DNA of 44,789 nucleotides. It comes from Cyclobacterium qasimii M12-11B (GTDB taxonomy: Bacteria > Bacteroidota > Bacteroidia > Cytophagales > Cyclobacteriaceae). The position numbers were made by a program, and so were the translations under genes. The first letter of the stretch is position 1, and the number at the start of each line of letters is the position of its first letter. The stretch spans positions 1-44,789 of the forward strand of contig NZ_ATNM01000014.1 of assembly GCF_000427295.1 (NCBI RefSeq), written 5' to 3'. Positions 7,209 to 16,849 of the stretch are shown piece by piece. Under the pieces are notes generated by a model. It did not search any database, was not told the DNA's origin, and worked only from the letters and a program-made list of their open reading frames with translations.

Positions 7209-10200
7209 TTCCGTTAAAGCTTACAATACGAGGATTATACTCTTACAAAGAAGAGCAAACCATAGATTTTGAGAAACTTACCGCTGCCGGTATGTTTGGT
7301 ATTTTTGGAGCAGTTGGCAGTGGTAAATCCTCGATTTTAGAGGCCATTCTCCTGGCCTTGTATGGCAGTACAGAAAGGCTTTCCGACAGGGGAGAAAAAA
7401 ACAGCATGGTTAACCTTCAGAGCAATCATTTATTGATCAGCTTTGAATTCAGGGCTGGAAAAAACAATAGCCAGCATTTTTTAGCGAGGTATTCGGTAAA
7501 AAGGAATGCCAAAAACTTTGATGAAATCAAACCTGCTGAACACACTTTTTACATCAAGGAGGAAGGAGAAATCACGCCTATTCAGCAAAATGCCGAAGCA
7601 ATCATCGGCATGAAAAAGGAGCATTTCAAACAAACAGTAATTATCCCACAAGGTAAATTCAGGGAATTTATAGACCTGACACCTGGGCCGAGAGCTGAAA
7701 TGATGAAGGAGCTGTTTGGCTTGGAGCGATTTGACCTGTCCGCTAAAACAGGGAGTTTATTAAAAACGGTAAAAACGAACTGATTCGACTTGAAACCCAA
7801 TTGGAGGGATTAGGGGATACTTCTGAGGAAGTTTTAAAAGAAAAGGCTCAAATAAGAAAAGACCTCTTAGCCACTGTCAAAAATGCTGAAGAAAGTCTGG
7901 AAAAAGCCAGCTTAAAGTTGCAGTCACTTGAGGCTTTAAAAAAGAAGCATTCACAACTTCTGAATTTCAAATCACAATGGGAACAACTTCAAACCCGCGA
8001 AACAGAAATTGAAGACAAAAAGAAAGAACTAAAAGCCTTCATCCAGGCGAATAGCCACCTTCGTCCTATCTGGAATCAGATAAAAGATTGGAAACTAGAA
8101 TTGGAAAAGGCAACAACAGGAGCTGTCAATTGCAATAGGTTTAAAGAGGCATATACTGATGATATACGCAAGCTAGAACTTCAGGAAGGTGAGCTAAGAG
8201 AAAAGGCAGAAAAAAGACCAGAACGAGAGTCCAAAATCAGGGATTTAAAAATGGTGTTGGAGATTCAAGTCATTGAAAAAAGACTTATTGAAGCCCAGAA
8301 TAAGGTCGCCTCTCTCCAACCTCGATTAAATGAAGACCTGGAGAAGCAAAAGGCCCTGGAAAAACAACTTTCTTCACTTGATCAGGAATTAGATAACAGT
8401 AGAAGTCAGGCCACAAGCACTCAACTGGCAAAACTCACTGGCGACATCAAGGATTGGAATACTTTTACAGAAAACAAAAGTACCCTAGAGCATGCTTTGG
8501 ACCAGATCAAAACGGATATTGAGACTATAAAAGCCAAGGAGGAAAAAATATCAGTTACTACTCCAGACAAATTTAATGACCTGGAAAGCTGGGCTGATTG
8601 GGAAAACAACAACCTCAAAGCAATAGCAACAGCCAAAGAGCAGTTGATCGAAAACAAGGCCTTACAAGCCCATGTTAAAAATTTAAAAGAAGGTGAGCCT
8701 TGTCCCCTTTGTGGTTCCGTACACCACCCCATTCCTCTTTCCACCGATGAAACAGAAGAGCAAGTTACCGCATTTAACAAGCAACTTGATGATTCCCGCA
8801 AGACATTGGAGAAAATCCAGCAACTTTCCCGTCAACTGTATGATCAAAACATTCAACGAACCAATCAAACAAAGCTATTCACTGATAAAGAGCAAGAATT
8901 AAAAACCTTGAACTTTCAGTTTTCAACATTGAAAAACAGCCTTGTAGATGAAAGTGTAAACACTCTTGATGATTTAAAATTAAAACGTAAGAACCTTACT
9001 GATCAAATTGAAAAAGAAGAATCCATTCGAAATACAGCCAGGCAATACAGAACACAGCTGGAGCAGCTGCGACTACAAATTGAAAGTGGGCAGCAGCAGC
9101 TGAGAGTGGAAGAGCAGAAAACAATAGCACAAAAAAGTACGCTAAAAGCAAAGGAAGATGAAGTAAGTGACAAAAATTTCAGCAGTGGATACATGCAATC
9201 TTCTACCGAAACCATCAGGAAAACCATAAATACTGTTCTAAAAGACATTGAGGATACGGCCAATTTACTGGATGGAAAACAAAAAGTGCTGAAGGAAAAA
9301 CGCAACGATGCGGCGACCAACCTGGCTAACCTGGAAAATTTCAAAAAAGACAAGGAAGAGGCTGGGCTTAAATTGGAGGGATTAACCAAAGAATTCAATG
9401 AATTAAAAATCAAGCTGGGTCAAACTGATCAAGAACTGTTGGAAAAACTTTTTAACAGTAACCTCGATGAAGACAAATTTGACCGTGAGATTAGAGACTA
9501 TGAAAAAGAGTGTTCAATTGTAAAGTCTCATTTAGCCGCATTAGAAGCAGAGGAGGGCATTACAAACTTTGACCAAAGCCATTTTGATTCGCTTAAGGAA
9601 GAAACTGATTTCAAAAAAACAGAACTGGAAAGCGTTAGAAAGAAGAAAATCAATCTGGACCGGGACATTTCAGACCTTCAGGAGAAATTAGAGACAAAGA
9701 AAGGCTTGACGAAAGTGCTTGATGCCATGGAAAACAGGGCTACAAATTTAAAAGAATTGGAGCAATTGTTTAAGGGCAGTGGGTTTGTCAAGTATGTAAG
9801 CAGTATTTACCTGAAAGAATTGTGCAACACGGCAAATAAACGGTTTACCCAACTGACCAAAAATAGTCTACGATTGGAAATAGATGCCAACAATACTTTT
9901 TGGGTAATTGATTATTTGAATGAAGGCAAAAAGAGATTGTTAAAGACTTTGTCTGGTGGCCAAACTTTCCAAGCATCCTTATGTCTGGCGTTGGCATTGG
10001 CCGAAAAAGTTAAATCACTCAATCAGGCAGACCAGAGTTTCTTCTTTCTTGATGAAGGCTTTGGTGCATTGGACAAGAAATCACTCCGAATTGTTTTTGA
10101 GACTTTAAAAGCGCTTCGTCATGAAAACAGAATCGTAGGCATTATTAGTCATGTTGAGGAATTGCAGCAAGAAATCGAGGTTTTCGCCAATATTGTATTG

Positions 10201-10239
10201 GACCCTGAAAAAGGGAGTCAGGTATTGTACAGTTTCTAA
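7205..10239 (+). CDS. sbcC: Exonuclease subunit SbcC (Rad50-type ATPase; single-base frameshift near residue 190)
   Basis: This is the ATPase partner of SbcD. The N-terminal frame (7205-7783) has Walker A GAVGSGKSS at 35-43 and the IIPQGKFREF Q-loop region. It stops after LLKTVKTN. The second frame, open from before 7801 to 10239, carries the coiled coils, the zinc hook CPLCGS, the ABC signature LSGGQTFQAS and Walker B FFFLDEGFGALD. Adding one A in the A5 run at 7762-7766 or 7771-7775 joins them through NELIRLETQLEGL and gives 1011 residues, the normal size. All catalytic motifs are intact, so I read this as one gene with a sequence error, not two genes. Confidence 0.9.
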
Positions 10240-10245
10240 TAAAAG

Positions 10246-10280
10246 CAAAAAGCATCCCTGAAATACAGGGATGCTTGCAA
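10246..10280 (-). terminator. Terminator between sbcC and the GH57 gene
   Basis: AAGCATCCCTG (10250-10260) and CAGGGATGCTT (10266-10276) form a perfect 11-bp stem with loop AAATA. The minus strand continues with a T-rich tract, so it mainly serves the convergent glycogen operon. It may also stop sbcDC transcripts. Confidence 0.8.
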
Positions 10281-10304
10281 TAATATTCAAGGGCATAAAA
10301 TAGG

Positions 10305-11506
10305 TTATACCTTGGCTTTTTCTGCTATTTTCAGTCTCAGGATAAAATCACTAAGTACATTCATATAATTTATAAATGCTTCGTAGGGACTTTCATAAGG
10401 GCTAAAGTATGCGTGAATGTCTCCATCAGAGAAAAACTTGGTACACATATAATAGAAGTGATCACTTGTCTGCAAGTAACGCCAATCTCTATTAATTTCC
10501 GGATCATCTAAGCTTTTGACTTGTTTTTCCAACTCAAAAAGCCTGTCGAAAGCCTCATCCTGAAGGTCATTCCCTAGCCAAGCGGTAAGGTCACGCTCTT
10601 CATCTGCCCAAGAAATAGGAGTTGGAACATTTATTTGGCCAACAGGAGATGCATTCGCAATCACTTCAGAAGGTGTAGAAAAATTAAAATTTGTTTGATG
10701 GAGTATGGCATCAGGAAGATTTCTCATGAATTCAAAAATCCCCGTTTCTTTCCATTGGTGTTCTCCAAAGGTTTCATAATCCATAAACAGGTTGATAACT
10801 TCATCCTCTTGAGGCACCTGGTTCAGCCAACCAATAAACTTATCAGTTGTAAGCGGATATTCGTTCCATGCTTTTTCTCCAAATCTAAAAGCGATGTCAT
10901 CACTTAACCTAAAGTTTTTAAGCAGAACTTTTAATTTTGGTTCTTTAGCATTTACATAAACGAAATTGGGACTTTTCCAGCCAAGAATATGCTTGGCTCC
11001 CTCAGAGAGTATGCCTTCAAAACCCATTTTGGCCACCATTTCCCCGATATCATCTGAATAAATCAACTCAGTATTCCTAAAAACCTTTGGTTTGTAACCA
11101 TTAAAGTGGTGCTGAATTTTCTCCTGGTGTAGGCTTACCATGTCTTTAAATTCAGTTTCACTCTTGAGTGCACACAGGGAGTGCCCATAGGTTTCGTTGA
11201 GCAATTCAACATGCCCGGTAGCTACCAGTTCCTGGAAGCTATGTAGCACTTCAGGCGCATAAGCCTCCATCTGGTCGAGAACAGTACCAGACAGCGAAAA
11301 GCATACCTTAAACTTACCATCATGTTTCCTGATTAATTCCAACAAAAGTTGGTTCATAGGCAGGTAGCACTTTTTTGCCACCTTATTCATGATGTTTCTG
11401 TTCGAGTAATCATCCCAATAATCATGATCATCCCCAATCTCAAAGAAGCGATAAGGTTTTAATCTAAAAGGTTGATGTACTTGAAAATAAAACAAATGGT
11501 TCTCAT
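10305..11506 (-). CDS. Glycoside hydrolase family 57 (alpha-amylase / 4-alpha-glucanotransferase type; frameshift at N-terminus)
   Basis: GH57 enzymes act on alpha-glucans. The motifs run in family order: YFQVHQPFR at the N-terminus, GHVELLNET, the nucleophile region FRNTELIYS, and DYETFGEHQ with the acid Asp. The open frame has no ATG; its only early start is TTG at 11497-11499. One base off, ATG at 11504-11506 reads MRTICF. Adding one T in the runs at 11489-11496 joins this to YFQVHQPF and gives 400 residues. With that start the gene begins 3 nt after the glycosyltransferase stop. It is the last gene of a three-gene glycogen operon. Amylase versus glucanotransferase activity cannot be decided from sequence. 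Confidence 0.88.
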
Positions 11507-11509
11507 ATT

Positions 11510-12790
11510 CTATTGGTTAACGGTTTGCTTATATATCCCAATTACCTTTTCGGCAACGTGCTCCCATTTGAGCTTTTTTAGTTCTTCTCTTCCCATTTCT
11601 TGAAACATTTTGGAAATTCCATTGTAATGCAAAAGCGCAAAAATAGCATCCGCCATAGCATCAATGTCCCAAAAATCAACTTTCACAGCATTTTGCAGCA
11701 CTTCTGCCACTCCCGACTGCTTGGAAATGATTACTGGTGTACCATGCCTCACGGCTTCCAATGGAGATATCCCGAAGGGTTCCGATACAGACGGCATAAC
11801 ATATACATCACTCAAGGCAAACATTTTGTCTACATCATCCCCTTTTAGGAATCCGGTAAAATGAAATTTTGTCCCTATCCTCAACTCTGCAACCCTCTGA
11901 ATCATTCGATTCAGAAGATCACCTGAACCTGCCATCACAAACCTGACATTTTCATCCTTCTCAATTACTTTTGCTGCGGCCTCCACAAAATATTCCGGCC
12001 CTTTCTGGAAGGTTATTCTGCCTAAAAAAGTGACAATTTTTTCAGGCACTTGCTTTACAACATTTGACTTAATAATACTGGCATCCAAAACGGCATTGTG
12101 CACCACGGTAACCTTGTCTTCCGGTATACCATATTTAGTAACAATAGTATTTTTTGTAAGTTGGCTTACAGCAATAACTTTATCGGCTGCTTCCATTCCC
12201 GCCTTCTCAATATCATATACCCTTTGGTTTACCGTTTGGCCTGAGCGGTCAAACTCTGTTGCATGAACATGAGCTATCATTGGTTTTCCACTTATCTTCT
12301 TGGCAGCTATACCTGCAGGAAAAGAAAGCCAATCATGGGCGTGAATGAGGTCGAATTTCTTATCCTTGGCGATCTGTGCAGCGACCAAGGCATAACGGGA
12401 CACTTCCAGAATGAGGTCCTTACCATATTTCCCACTAAAATTAAATTTATTGGCAAGCACACCAGATTCGAGTTCATCTTGATCTTTTAACAAACGTTCG
12501 GTATGGTTATGATATTCCTCAGGGCTTAAGTAAGGCACCAAAAAGGAGCTCACTTCAAGATAGGTAAGGCTTTTCCAGATGTCCCGAAAGCGGCGTTCGC
12601 GGTAATCTATTTCAATTTCACTCGCATTTACAAACTCCGCCAATGGATCTTCATCTCCCCACAACTTTGGAACAACAAAAATCAGGTCTTGTTTGTGGTG
12701 TTCCATTCCCTTTACTAATCCGTAGCAGGCAGTACCTAAGCCACCGGAAATATGAGGAGGAAATTCCCAACCAAACATTAATACTTTCAT
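11510..12790 (-). CDS. Glycosyltransferase family 4 (glycogen-synthase-like)
   Basis: The 426-residue protein has the GT-B fold. MKVLMFGWEFPPHISGGLGT at the N-terminus carries the glycine loop used by glycogen/starch synthases. The C-terminal half has FLGRITFQKGP and the retaining EX7E motif region SEPFGISPLEA. It probably extends alpha-1,4-glucans from a nucleotide sugar. The donor (UDP- or ADP-glucose) is not readable. It lies 10 nt after the debranching-enzyme stop and 3 nt before the GH57 start. This debranching enzyme/GT4/GH57 triad is a known Bacteroidota arrangement, which supports a glycogen or maltodextrin role. Confidence 0.87.
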   Translation of the reverse strand: MKVLMFGWEFPPHISGGLGTACYGLVKGMEHHKQDLIFVVPKLWGDEDPLAEFVNASEIEIDYRERRFRDIWKSLTYLEVSSFLVPYLSPEEYHNHTERLLKDQDELESGVLANKFNFSGKYGKDLILEVSRYALVAAQIAKDKKFDLIHAHDWLSFPAGIAAKKISGKPMIAHVHATEFDRSGQTVNQRVYDIEKAGMEAADKVIAVSQLTKNTIVTKYGIPEDKVTVVHNAVLDASIIKSNVVKQVPEKIVTFLGRITFQKGPEYFVEAAAKVIEKDENVRFVMAGSGDLLNRMIQRVAELRIGTKFHFTGFLKGDDVDKMFALSDVYVMPSVSEPFGISPLEAVRHGTPVIISKQSGVAEVLQNAVKVDFWDIDAMADAIFALLHYNGISKMFQEMGREELKKLKWEHVAEKVIGIYKQTVNQ

Positions 12791-12800
12791 AGATGGTTCT

Positions 12801-14715
12801 TTACAAGTTGTTGATTAAATATTTCATCCTTAACAATTCGCCTACACTCCATGCCTGCGATATGGCACCTTTTGGTCTATGAGGAGGATCTCCTTCATAA
12901 ATCTCAGCAATAGTCCCTATCCCGTATTGTGTCATTACCTCATCAAAGCTACTGATCATGTTTTCCACCAGTTTTTTACCCTGCTTGCCATGTAATTTCA
13001 AATACCCTTCAGCAAAATGCCCCAATAACCATGGCCAGGCAGTACCTTGATGATAGGCATTGTCTCTTTCATTTTGATCACCTTTATAGTAGCCCTTGTA
13101 TCTTGGATCACTAGGTGCCAAGGTTCTAAGACCACGATTGGTAAATAAATTTGCCTTAACCATCTCTAAAACCTTGTCTTTTTGCTCATTGGTCAATGGG
13201 CTATAAGGCAATGATGTAGCAAAAACCATATTTGGCCTTATGGACCAGTCTTTTCCTTCATCGTCTATTACATCGGCCAGATAGCCTTTCTTTTCAGACC
13301 AAAATCCCTCCACAAACGATAAAGCTACTTTTTCTGACAGTTCGAGAACTTCCTCATCTCCAGTCAATTCATGGTAAAAACACAAAGCATTGTACCACAA
13401 AGCATTGATTTCCACTGGAGAACCTATTCTAGGGGTAACAGGTCCATCTTTTGTAACAGCATCCATCCAGGTCAATCCAACTCCTTCTACTCCACCACTA
13501 ATCAGACCATTTTCCTTTACATGAATTTTAAATACCGTTCCCTTTTTAAAACCATCGATAATCCCCTTACATTTTTCTATGTATTTGGATTTGATGGTTT
13601 CTTTGTCTCCCGTAAAAATAATATACTGCTGCAATGTCCAAAAATACCATAAGGGAGCATCTATTGAATTCATATTGGTCAATACTCCACTGCCTACATT
13701 TGGAAACATCGCTCCCTGCAAATCTTTGGACATGGAGTCCATGACATCCAGGAATGTTTTGTTATCCCCCATAGTCAAAGTAATACCGGGCAATGCGATA
13801 AAGGTATCTCTTCCCCACCAACCAAACCAAGGGTATCCTGCTATTACGCGTGTTTCACCATCTCGTCTGCTAATAAACTGGCCAGCCGAATTTTTTAAGC
13901 AATTCTCGAAATTATCTCTAGGTATCCGTCGACCAATTTCTTCGTTAAATTTGTCATGGAGGTCATCTGTTTCAGCTACTTTCAGTCCTGCAGAAAAAAC
14001 AATACTCTCTCCTTTCTCCATCTCAAACTCAAAATATCCAGGAACATATAAATCTTCCTGATAATCATATCCACGCTCAATTTCTCTAATGTATTCTATA
14101 TTATAAAACCAATCTGGTACTGGAACGAAGTCATTGGCTTTTGAAATCTGAAGGGATAATGGATCATAGGCATCATAGAGCTTGACCTGTACGCCATTTT
14201 TGATTTTTTAGTTTTTTATTTACATAGGTATTCGCTTTGGAAAGTCCATGATACCCTCTAAAAGCAAGAAATGGGTTAATTCTTAATTTTGTTGGTACAA
14301 CTGCATCCACCAAAGTATACCTAATCATGACCCGATCCTCCGTTGAGTCTAGAATAATCTCCTTTTCTAAAATCACTCCTCCAACCCTATAAGTAAGCTT
14401 AGGGATTGGCTCGGAATCAAAATCCTCAAGGTATTTGTGTCCTCTTGGGGAATAGTTACCTGGGTATTTATTGATGCCCAAATTAAAGACAGCATCTTTT
14501 TGAACAATCGTTTCGTGCACATTGGATAGTAACACATGCAACTGTCCGTCTATTTGAGGTTGTGGGGCAACCAAGAGGCCGTGATATTTCCTGGTATTGC
14601 AGCCGATAATCGTTGTACTCGTGTAGCAACCCAAGGGGTTGGATCTTATAATCTCCTTATCCAAAGAGTAATTAAGGTTGATGAGTTGAGTCTTATCGAA
14701 GTGTATATAGCTCAT
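12801..14715 (-). CDS. Amylo-alpha-1,6-glucosidase / glycogen debranching enzyme (GH133; frameshifted)
   Basis: The enzyme hydrolyses alpha-1,6 branch points of glycogen. The N-terminal frame (14715 to about 14205) has GCNTRKYHGLLVA and the beta-sandwich substrate domain. It then runs into a stop as NQKWRTGQAL. The other frame continues upstream of 14021 as NGVQVKLYDAYDPLSLQ, through VPVPDWFYNIEYI, to the (alpha/alpha)6 catalytic domain with YPWFGWWGRDTF and NAYHQGTAWPWLLG. Removing one A from the runs at 14197-14209 joins the parts (KKLKIKNGVQVK) and gives 637 residues. This is the only break in the window needing a base removed. It is the first gene of the glycogen operon. Confidence 0.9.
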
Positions 14716-14828
14716 TTAAACAAAAGTTTGAGGTTTTTATAAAAATACTTTAATACTTCGTAAAGAAAAATATTTAATATAAAAACTACAGCAAATAAGT
14801 AAAATGATAGAGGTACCCTCGAATTCTG

Positions 14829-14862
14829 GGCAAAAAAAAAGGAACTCAACAAGAGTTCCTTC
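14829..14862 (-). terminator. Terminator of the small ORF at 14887-15020
   Basis: AAGGAACTC (14839-14847) and GAGTTCCTT (14853-14861) form a perfect 9-bp stem with a 5-nt loop. On the minus strand nine T residues follow (complement of 14832-14840). It starts 25 nt beyond the stop of the small minus-strand ORF, which otherwise would have no reason to be there. Confidence 0.85.
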
Positions 14863-14886
14863 GAAATTAAATATTTTATATACCTA

Positions 14887-15020
14887 TCAAGCGCTTTCCT
14901 TTTGAATTTTCTCAAAATTCCTGATTGATTCCTCAAACTTTATCATATACATATGAACCTGATTGAGGTTAATGTATCTTATTTTGGGGCTTTTTTTGAA
15001 GGCTGAAGTAACTTAAACAT
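14887..15020 (-). CDS. Small basic protein, unknown function (probable one-base frameshift)
   Basis: ATG at 15018-15020 reads MFKLLQPSKKAPK and stops. In the neighbouring frame, protein-like sequence continues as KIRYINLNQVHMYMIKFEES to a TGA at 14887-14889. Adding one A in the A7 run (complement of 14991-14997) joins the two into a 44-residue protein ending FEKIQKESA. The product is rich in Lys, Ile and Glu and lacks a membrane segment. A strong terminator lies 25 nt downstream, which argues for a real transcript ending here. I do not recognise the family. The repair follows the same pattern as in seven clear genes of this window. Confidence 0.45.
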
Positions 15021-15255
15021 GATCTACTAAATTAAATGAATTCTACAACGGACGCTTATCAAATAACATGCCACTTATTGAAGATAGCACCAACAATGGG
15101 CATAGCCAGTCAAAAATTTCTTGAAAACACCCTAACTCACTGCATTTCAACCATTCAACAAGTAAAAGAGATGATGAGCATCTCCTTGATATAAATTCAC
15201 CTTAAGCGTTTAAGGTTTTGGATAATTAAATGACAAAAGCAGTTATAAAAAAAAC
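15021..15255. other. Intergenic stretch between the small ORF and tRNA-His
   Basis: AT-rich sequence with no ORF of note and no recognisable TAnnTTTG box for the small gene downstream. Its right end abuts the tRNA terminator. Confidence 0.35.
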
Positions 15256-15281
15256 AACCCTCCCTATAAATAGGGAGGGTT
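15247..15281 (-). terminator. Terminator of tRNA-His
   Basis: AACCCTCCCTAT (15256-15267) is fully complementary to ATAGGGAGGGTT (15270-15281). Eight T residues follow on the minus strand. It starts 2 nt after the tRNA 3' end. Confidence 0.9.
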
Positions 15282-15283
15282 TG

Positions 15284-15358
15284 GGTGAAAGACCGGTTTC
15301 GAACCGGCGACCTCTGGATCCACAAACCAGCGCTCTAACCAGCTGAGCTACAATCACC
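15284..15358 (-). tRNA. tRNA-His (GTG) with unusual stem mismatches
   Basis: On the minus strand the cloverleaf reads G(-1) plus acceptor GTGATTG, D-arm GCTCAGCTGGTTAGAGC, anticodon loop TTGTGGA with anticodon GTG, and T-arm GCCGG-TTCGAAA-CCGGT. The 3' acceptor strand is CTTTCAC with discriminator C73. The extra G(-1) facing C73 is the histidine identity element. Three U-U oppositions appear: acceptor positions 5-68 and 6-67, and 31-39 at the base of the anticodon loop. CCA is not encoded. The promoter and terminator are both clear, so it is probably expressed. Confidence 0.88.
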
Positions 15359-15398
15359 ATTTTTAATCCTTTTCTGATTCTTTTATCAGATGGGAATG

Positions 15399-15429
15399 CA
15401 AAGGTAATATGCTTTTTTCAGTCACGCAA
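15399..15429 (-). promoter_or_regulatory. Promoter of tRNA-His
   Basis: On the minus strand, TTG (complement of 15427-15429), a 20-nt spacer and TACCTTTG (complement of 15399-15406) fit the Bacteroidota consensus exactly. Transcription would start near 15391, about 33 nt before the mature tRNA. Confidence 0.8.
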
Positions 15430-15432
15430 TAC

Positions 15433-16779
15433 CTAGCTACAATTTTCTTGAAAATTTAAGCCTTTCACCCTTTTTTCTTCATTGAAGGCACCATTTTCGT
15501 AAGCTAAATGTCCAGACACAATGGTATGTGTAATTTTAGACCTGAATTTTTGTCCTTCAAAAGGTGACCAACCACATTTAGAAATCACATTTTCCCTCTT
15601 GACCTCCCACGGATCGTCCAAATCTACCAAAACTAAATCGGCAAAATAACCTGCCCTTAAATAACCACGTTTCTCAATTTCGAACAATATGGCTACGTTA
15701 TGGCTCGTCTTCTCCACAATTTTCTCTAAACTAATCTTGCCATCATGATACATCTCCAGTAAAGCAACCAAACCATGTTGCAAAAGTGGCCCTCCCGAAG
15801 GTGCTTTGAGATAGGATTGCTCTTTCTCTTCTATCGTATGTGGGGCATGATCTGTGGCAATCACATCTATATTCCCTTCCAAGACTCCTTTTAATATGAT
15901 TTCTCTATCCTCCGCTGTTTTAATCGCCGGGTTCCATTTGATGAAATTACCTTTAGTCGCATAGTCTTCTTCAGAAAACCACAGGTGGTGGATACAAGCT
16001 TCAGCGGTAATTCTTTTTTCTGAAAGCGGAAGGTTATTGTCAAACAAACCAACCTCTTTCCCTGTACTGATATGCAACACATGCAACTTGGTGCCATACA
16101 TACGTGCCATATCCACAACAATTTTCGAAGCGTCGTAACAGGCTTCTTCCGTACGGATCTTTGGATGAAGTTTAACAGGAACATTTTCCCCATACTCCTT
16201 CTTGTACCGCTCTAAGTTTTCCTTGATGATATTGTCATTCTCACTGTGCGTAGCGATCAAAATAGGACAGTCTCTAAATATCGCTTCCAGACTCTGGGGA
16301 TTGTCTACCAACATATTGCCTGTAGAGGAACCTTGAAAAACCTTCACCCCGCAGACATTGTTAACATCCACGCTTTTTATGGTCTCAATATTGTCATTTG
16401 TAGCCCCTAAATAAAAAGAGTAATTCGCCAGAGATTTTTGAGCGGCTATAGCATACTTTTCTTCCAGTAGCTCATGGGTTGTACTTTGAGGTATAGTGTT
16501 GGGCATTTCCATAAAACTGGTTACACCACCTGAAACAGCCGTTTTACTTTCAGTATAGATCTCCGCTTTATGGGTTAATCCAGGTTCTCTAAAATGAACC
16601 TGATCATCAATTAGACCTGGCAACAAGTATTTCCCGTTGGCATTTATGTCTATGTCCGCTTCGTAACCTGACAAATCACCACCCACTGAAAAGATCAAGC
16701 CCTCCTTTATATACACATCTCCTCGTATAATCTTACCTTCATTTACTATATTTGCATTACGGATTAGTATTCTTTTCAT
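15433..16779 (-). CDS. pyrC: Dihydroorotase (PyrC, type I / AllB-like)
   Basis: This amidohydrolase catalyses the reversible cyclisation of carbamoyl-aspartate to dihydroorotate in pyrimidine synthesis. The 448-residue protein has the metal motif as DDQVHFREPG (Gln60, His62) in place of the more usual HxH. The bridging Lys is in GVKVFQG (Lys146), with further ligands in ATHSEND, LHVLHIS and ATDHAPH. All other ligands are present, so activity is likely; the Gln variant is one I recall from Bacteroidota dihydroorotases. The gene stands alone, divergent from the helicase with 70 nt between starts. An allantoinase or hydantoinase function is less likely given the FREPGLTHK motif. Confidence 0.9.
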   Translation of the reverse strand: MKRILIRNANIVNEGKIIRGDVYIKEGLIFSVGGDLSGYEADIDINANGKYLLPGLIDDQVHFREPGLTHKAEIYTESKTAVSGGVTSFMEMPNTIPQSTTHELLEEKYAIAAQKSLANYSFYLGATNDNIETIKSVDVNNVCGVKVFQGSSTGNMLVDNPQSLEAIFRDCPILIATHSENDNIIKENLERYKKEYGENVPVKLHPKIRTEEACYDASKIVVDMARMYGTKLHVLHISTGKEVGLFDNNLPLSEKRITAEACIHHLWFSEEDYATKGNFIKWNPAIKTAEDREIILKGVLEGNIDVIATDHAPHTIEEKEQSYLKAPSGGPLLQHGLVALLEMYHDGKISLEKIVEKTSHNVAILFEIEKRGYLRAGYFADLVLVDLDDPWEVKRENVISKCGWSPFEGQKFRSKITHTIVSGHLAYENGAFNEEKRVKGLNFQENCS

Positions 16780-16849
16780 AGCATTTGTTTTTAATGGGTA
16801 GGTGCATGGGTCGAAACACCTCTTAATATTTTCCTAAATTTATAAAATC

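Noticed and set aside
7205-10239. SbcC as two separate genes or a programmed frameshift
   Set aside because: The shift lies in a plain A5 run, with no slippery heptamer plus downstream structure seen, and similar breaks recur in unrelated genes. A sequence error is simpler.
14712-14936. Minus-strand 74-codon ORF with a hydrophobic tail
   Set aside because: It contains a 9-bp terminator hairpin with its T-run (14829-14862) and overlaps the GH133 start; the hydrophobic and Lys-rich tail is what that AT-rich DNA encodes by chance.
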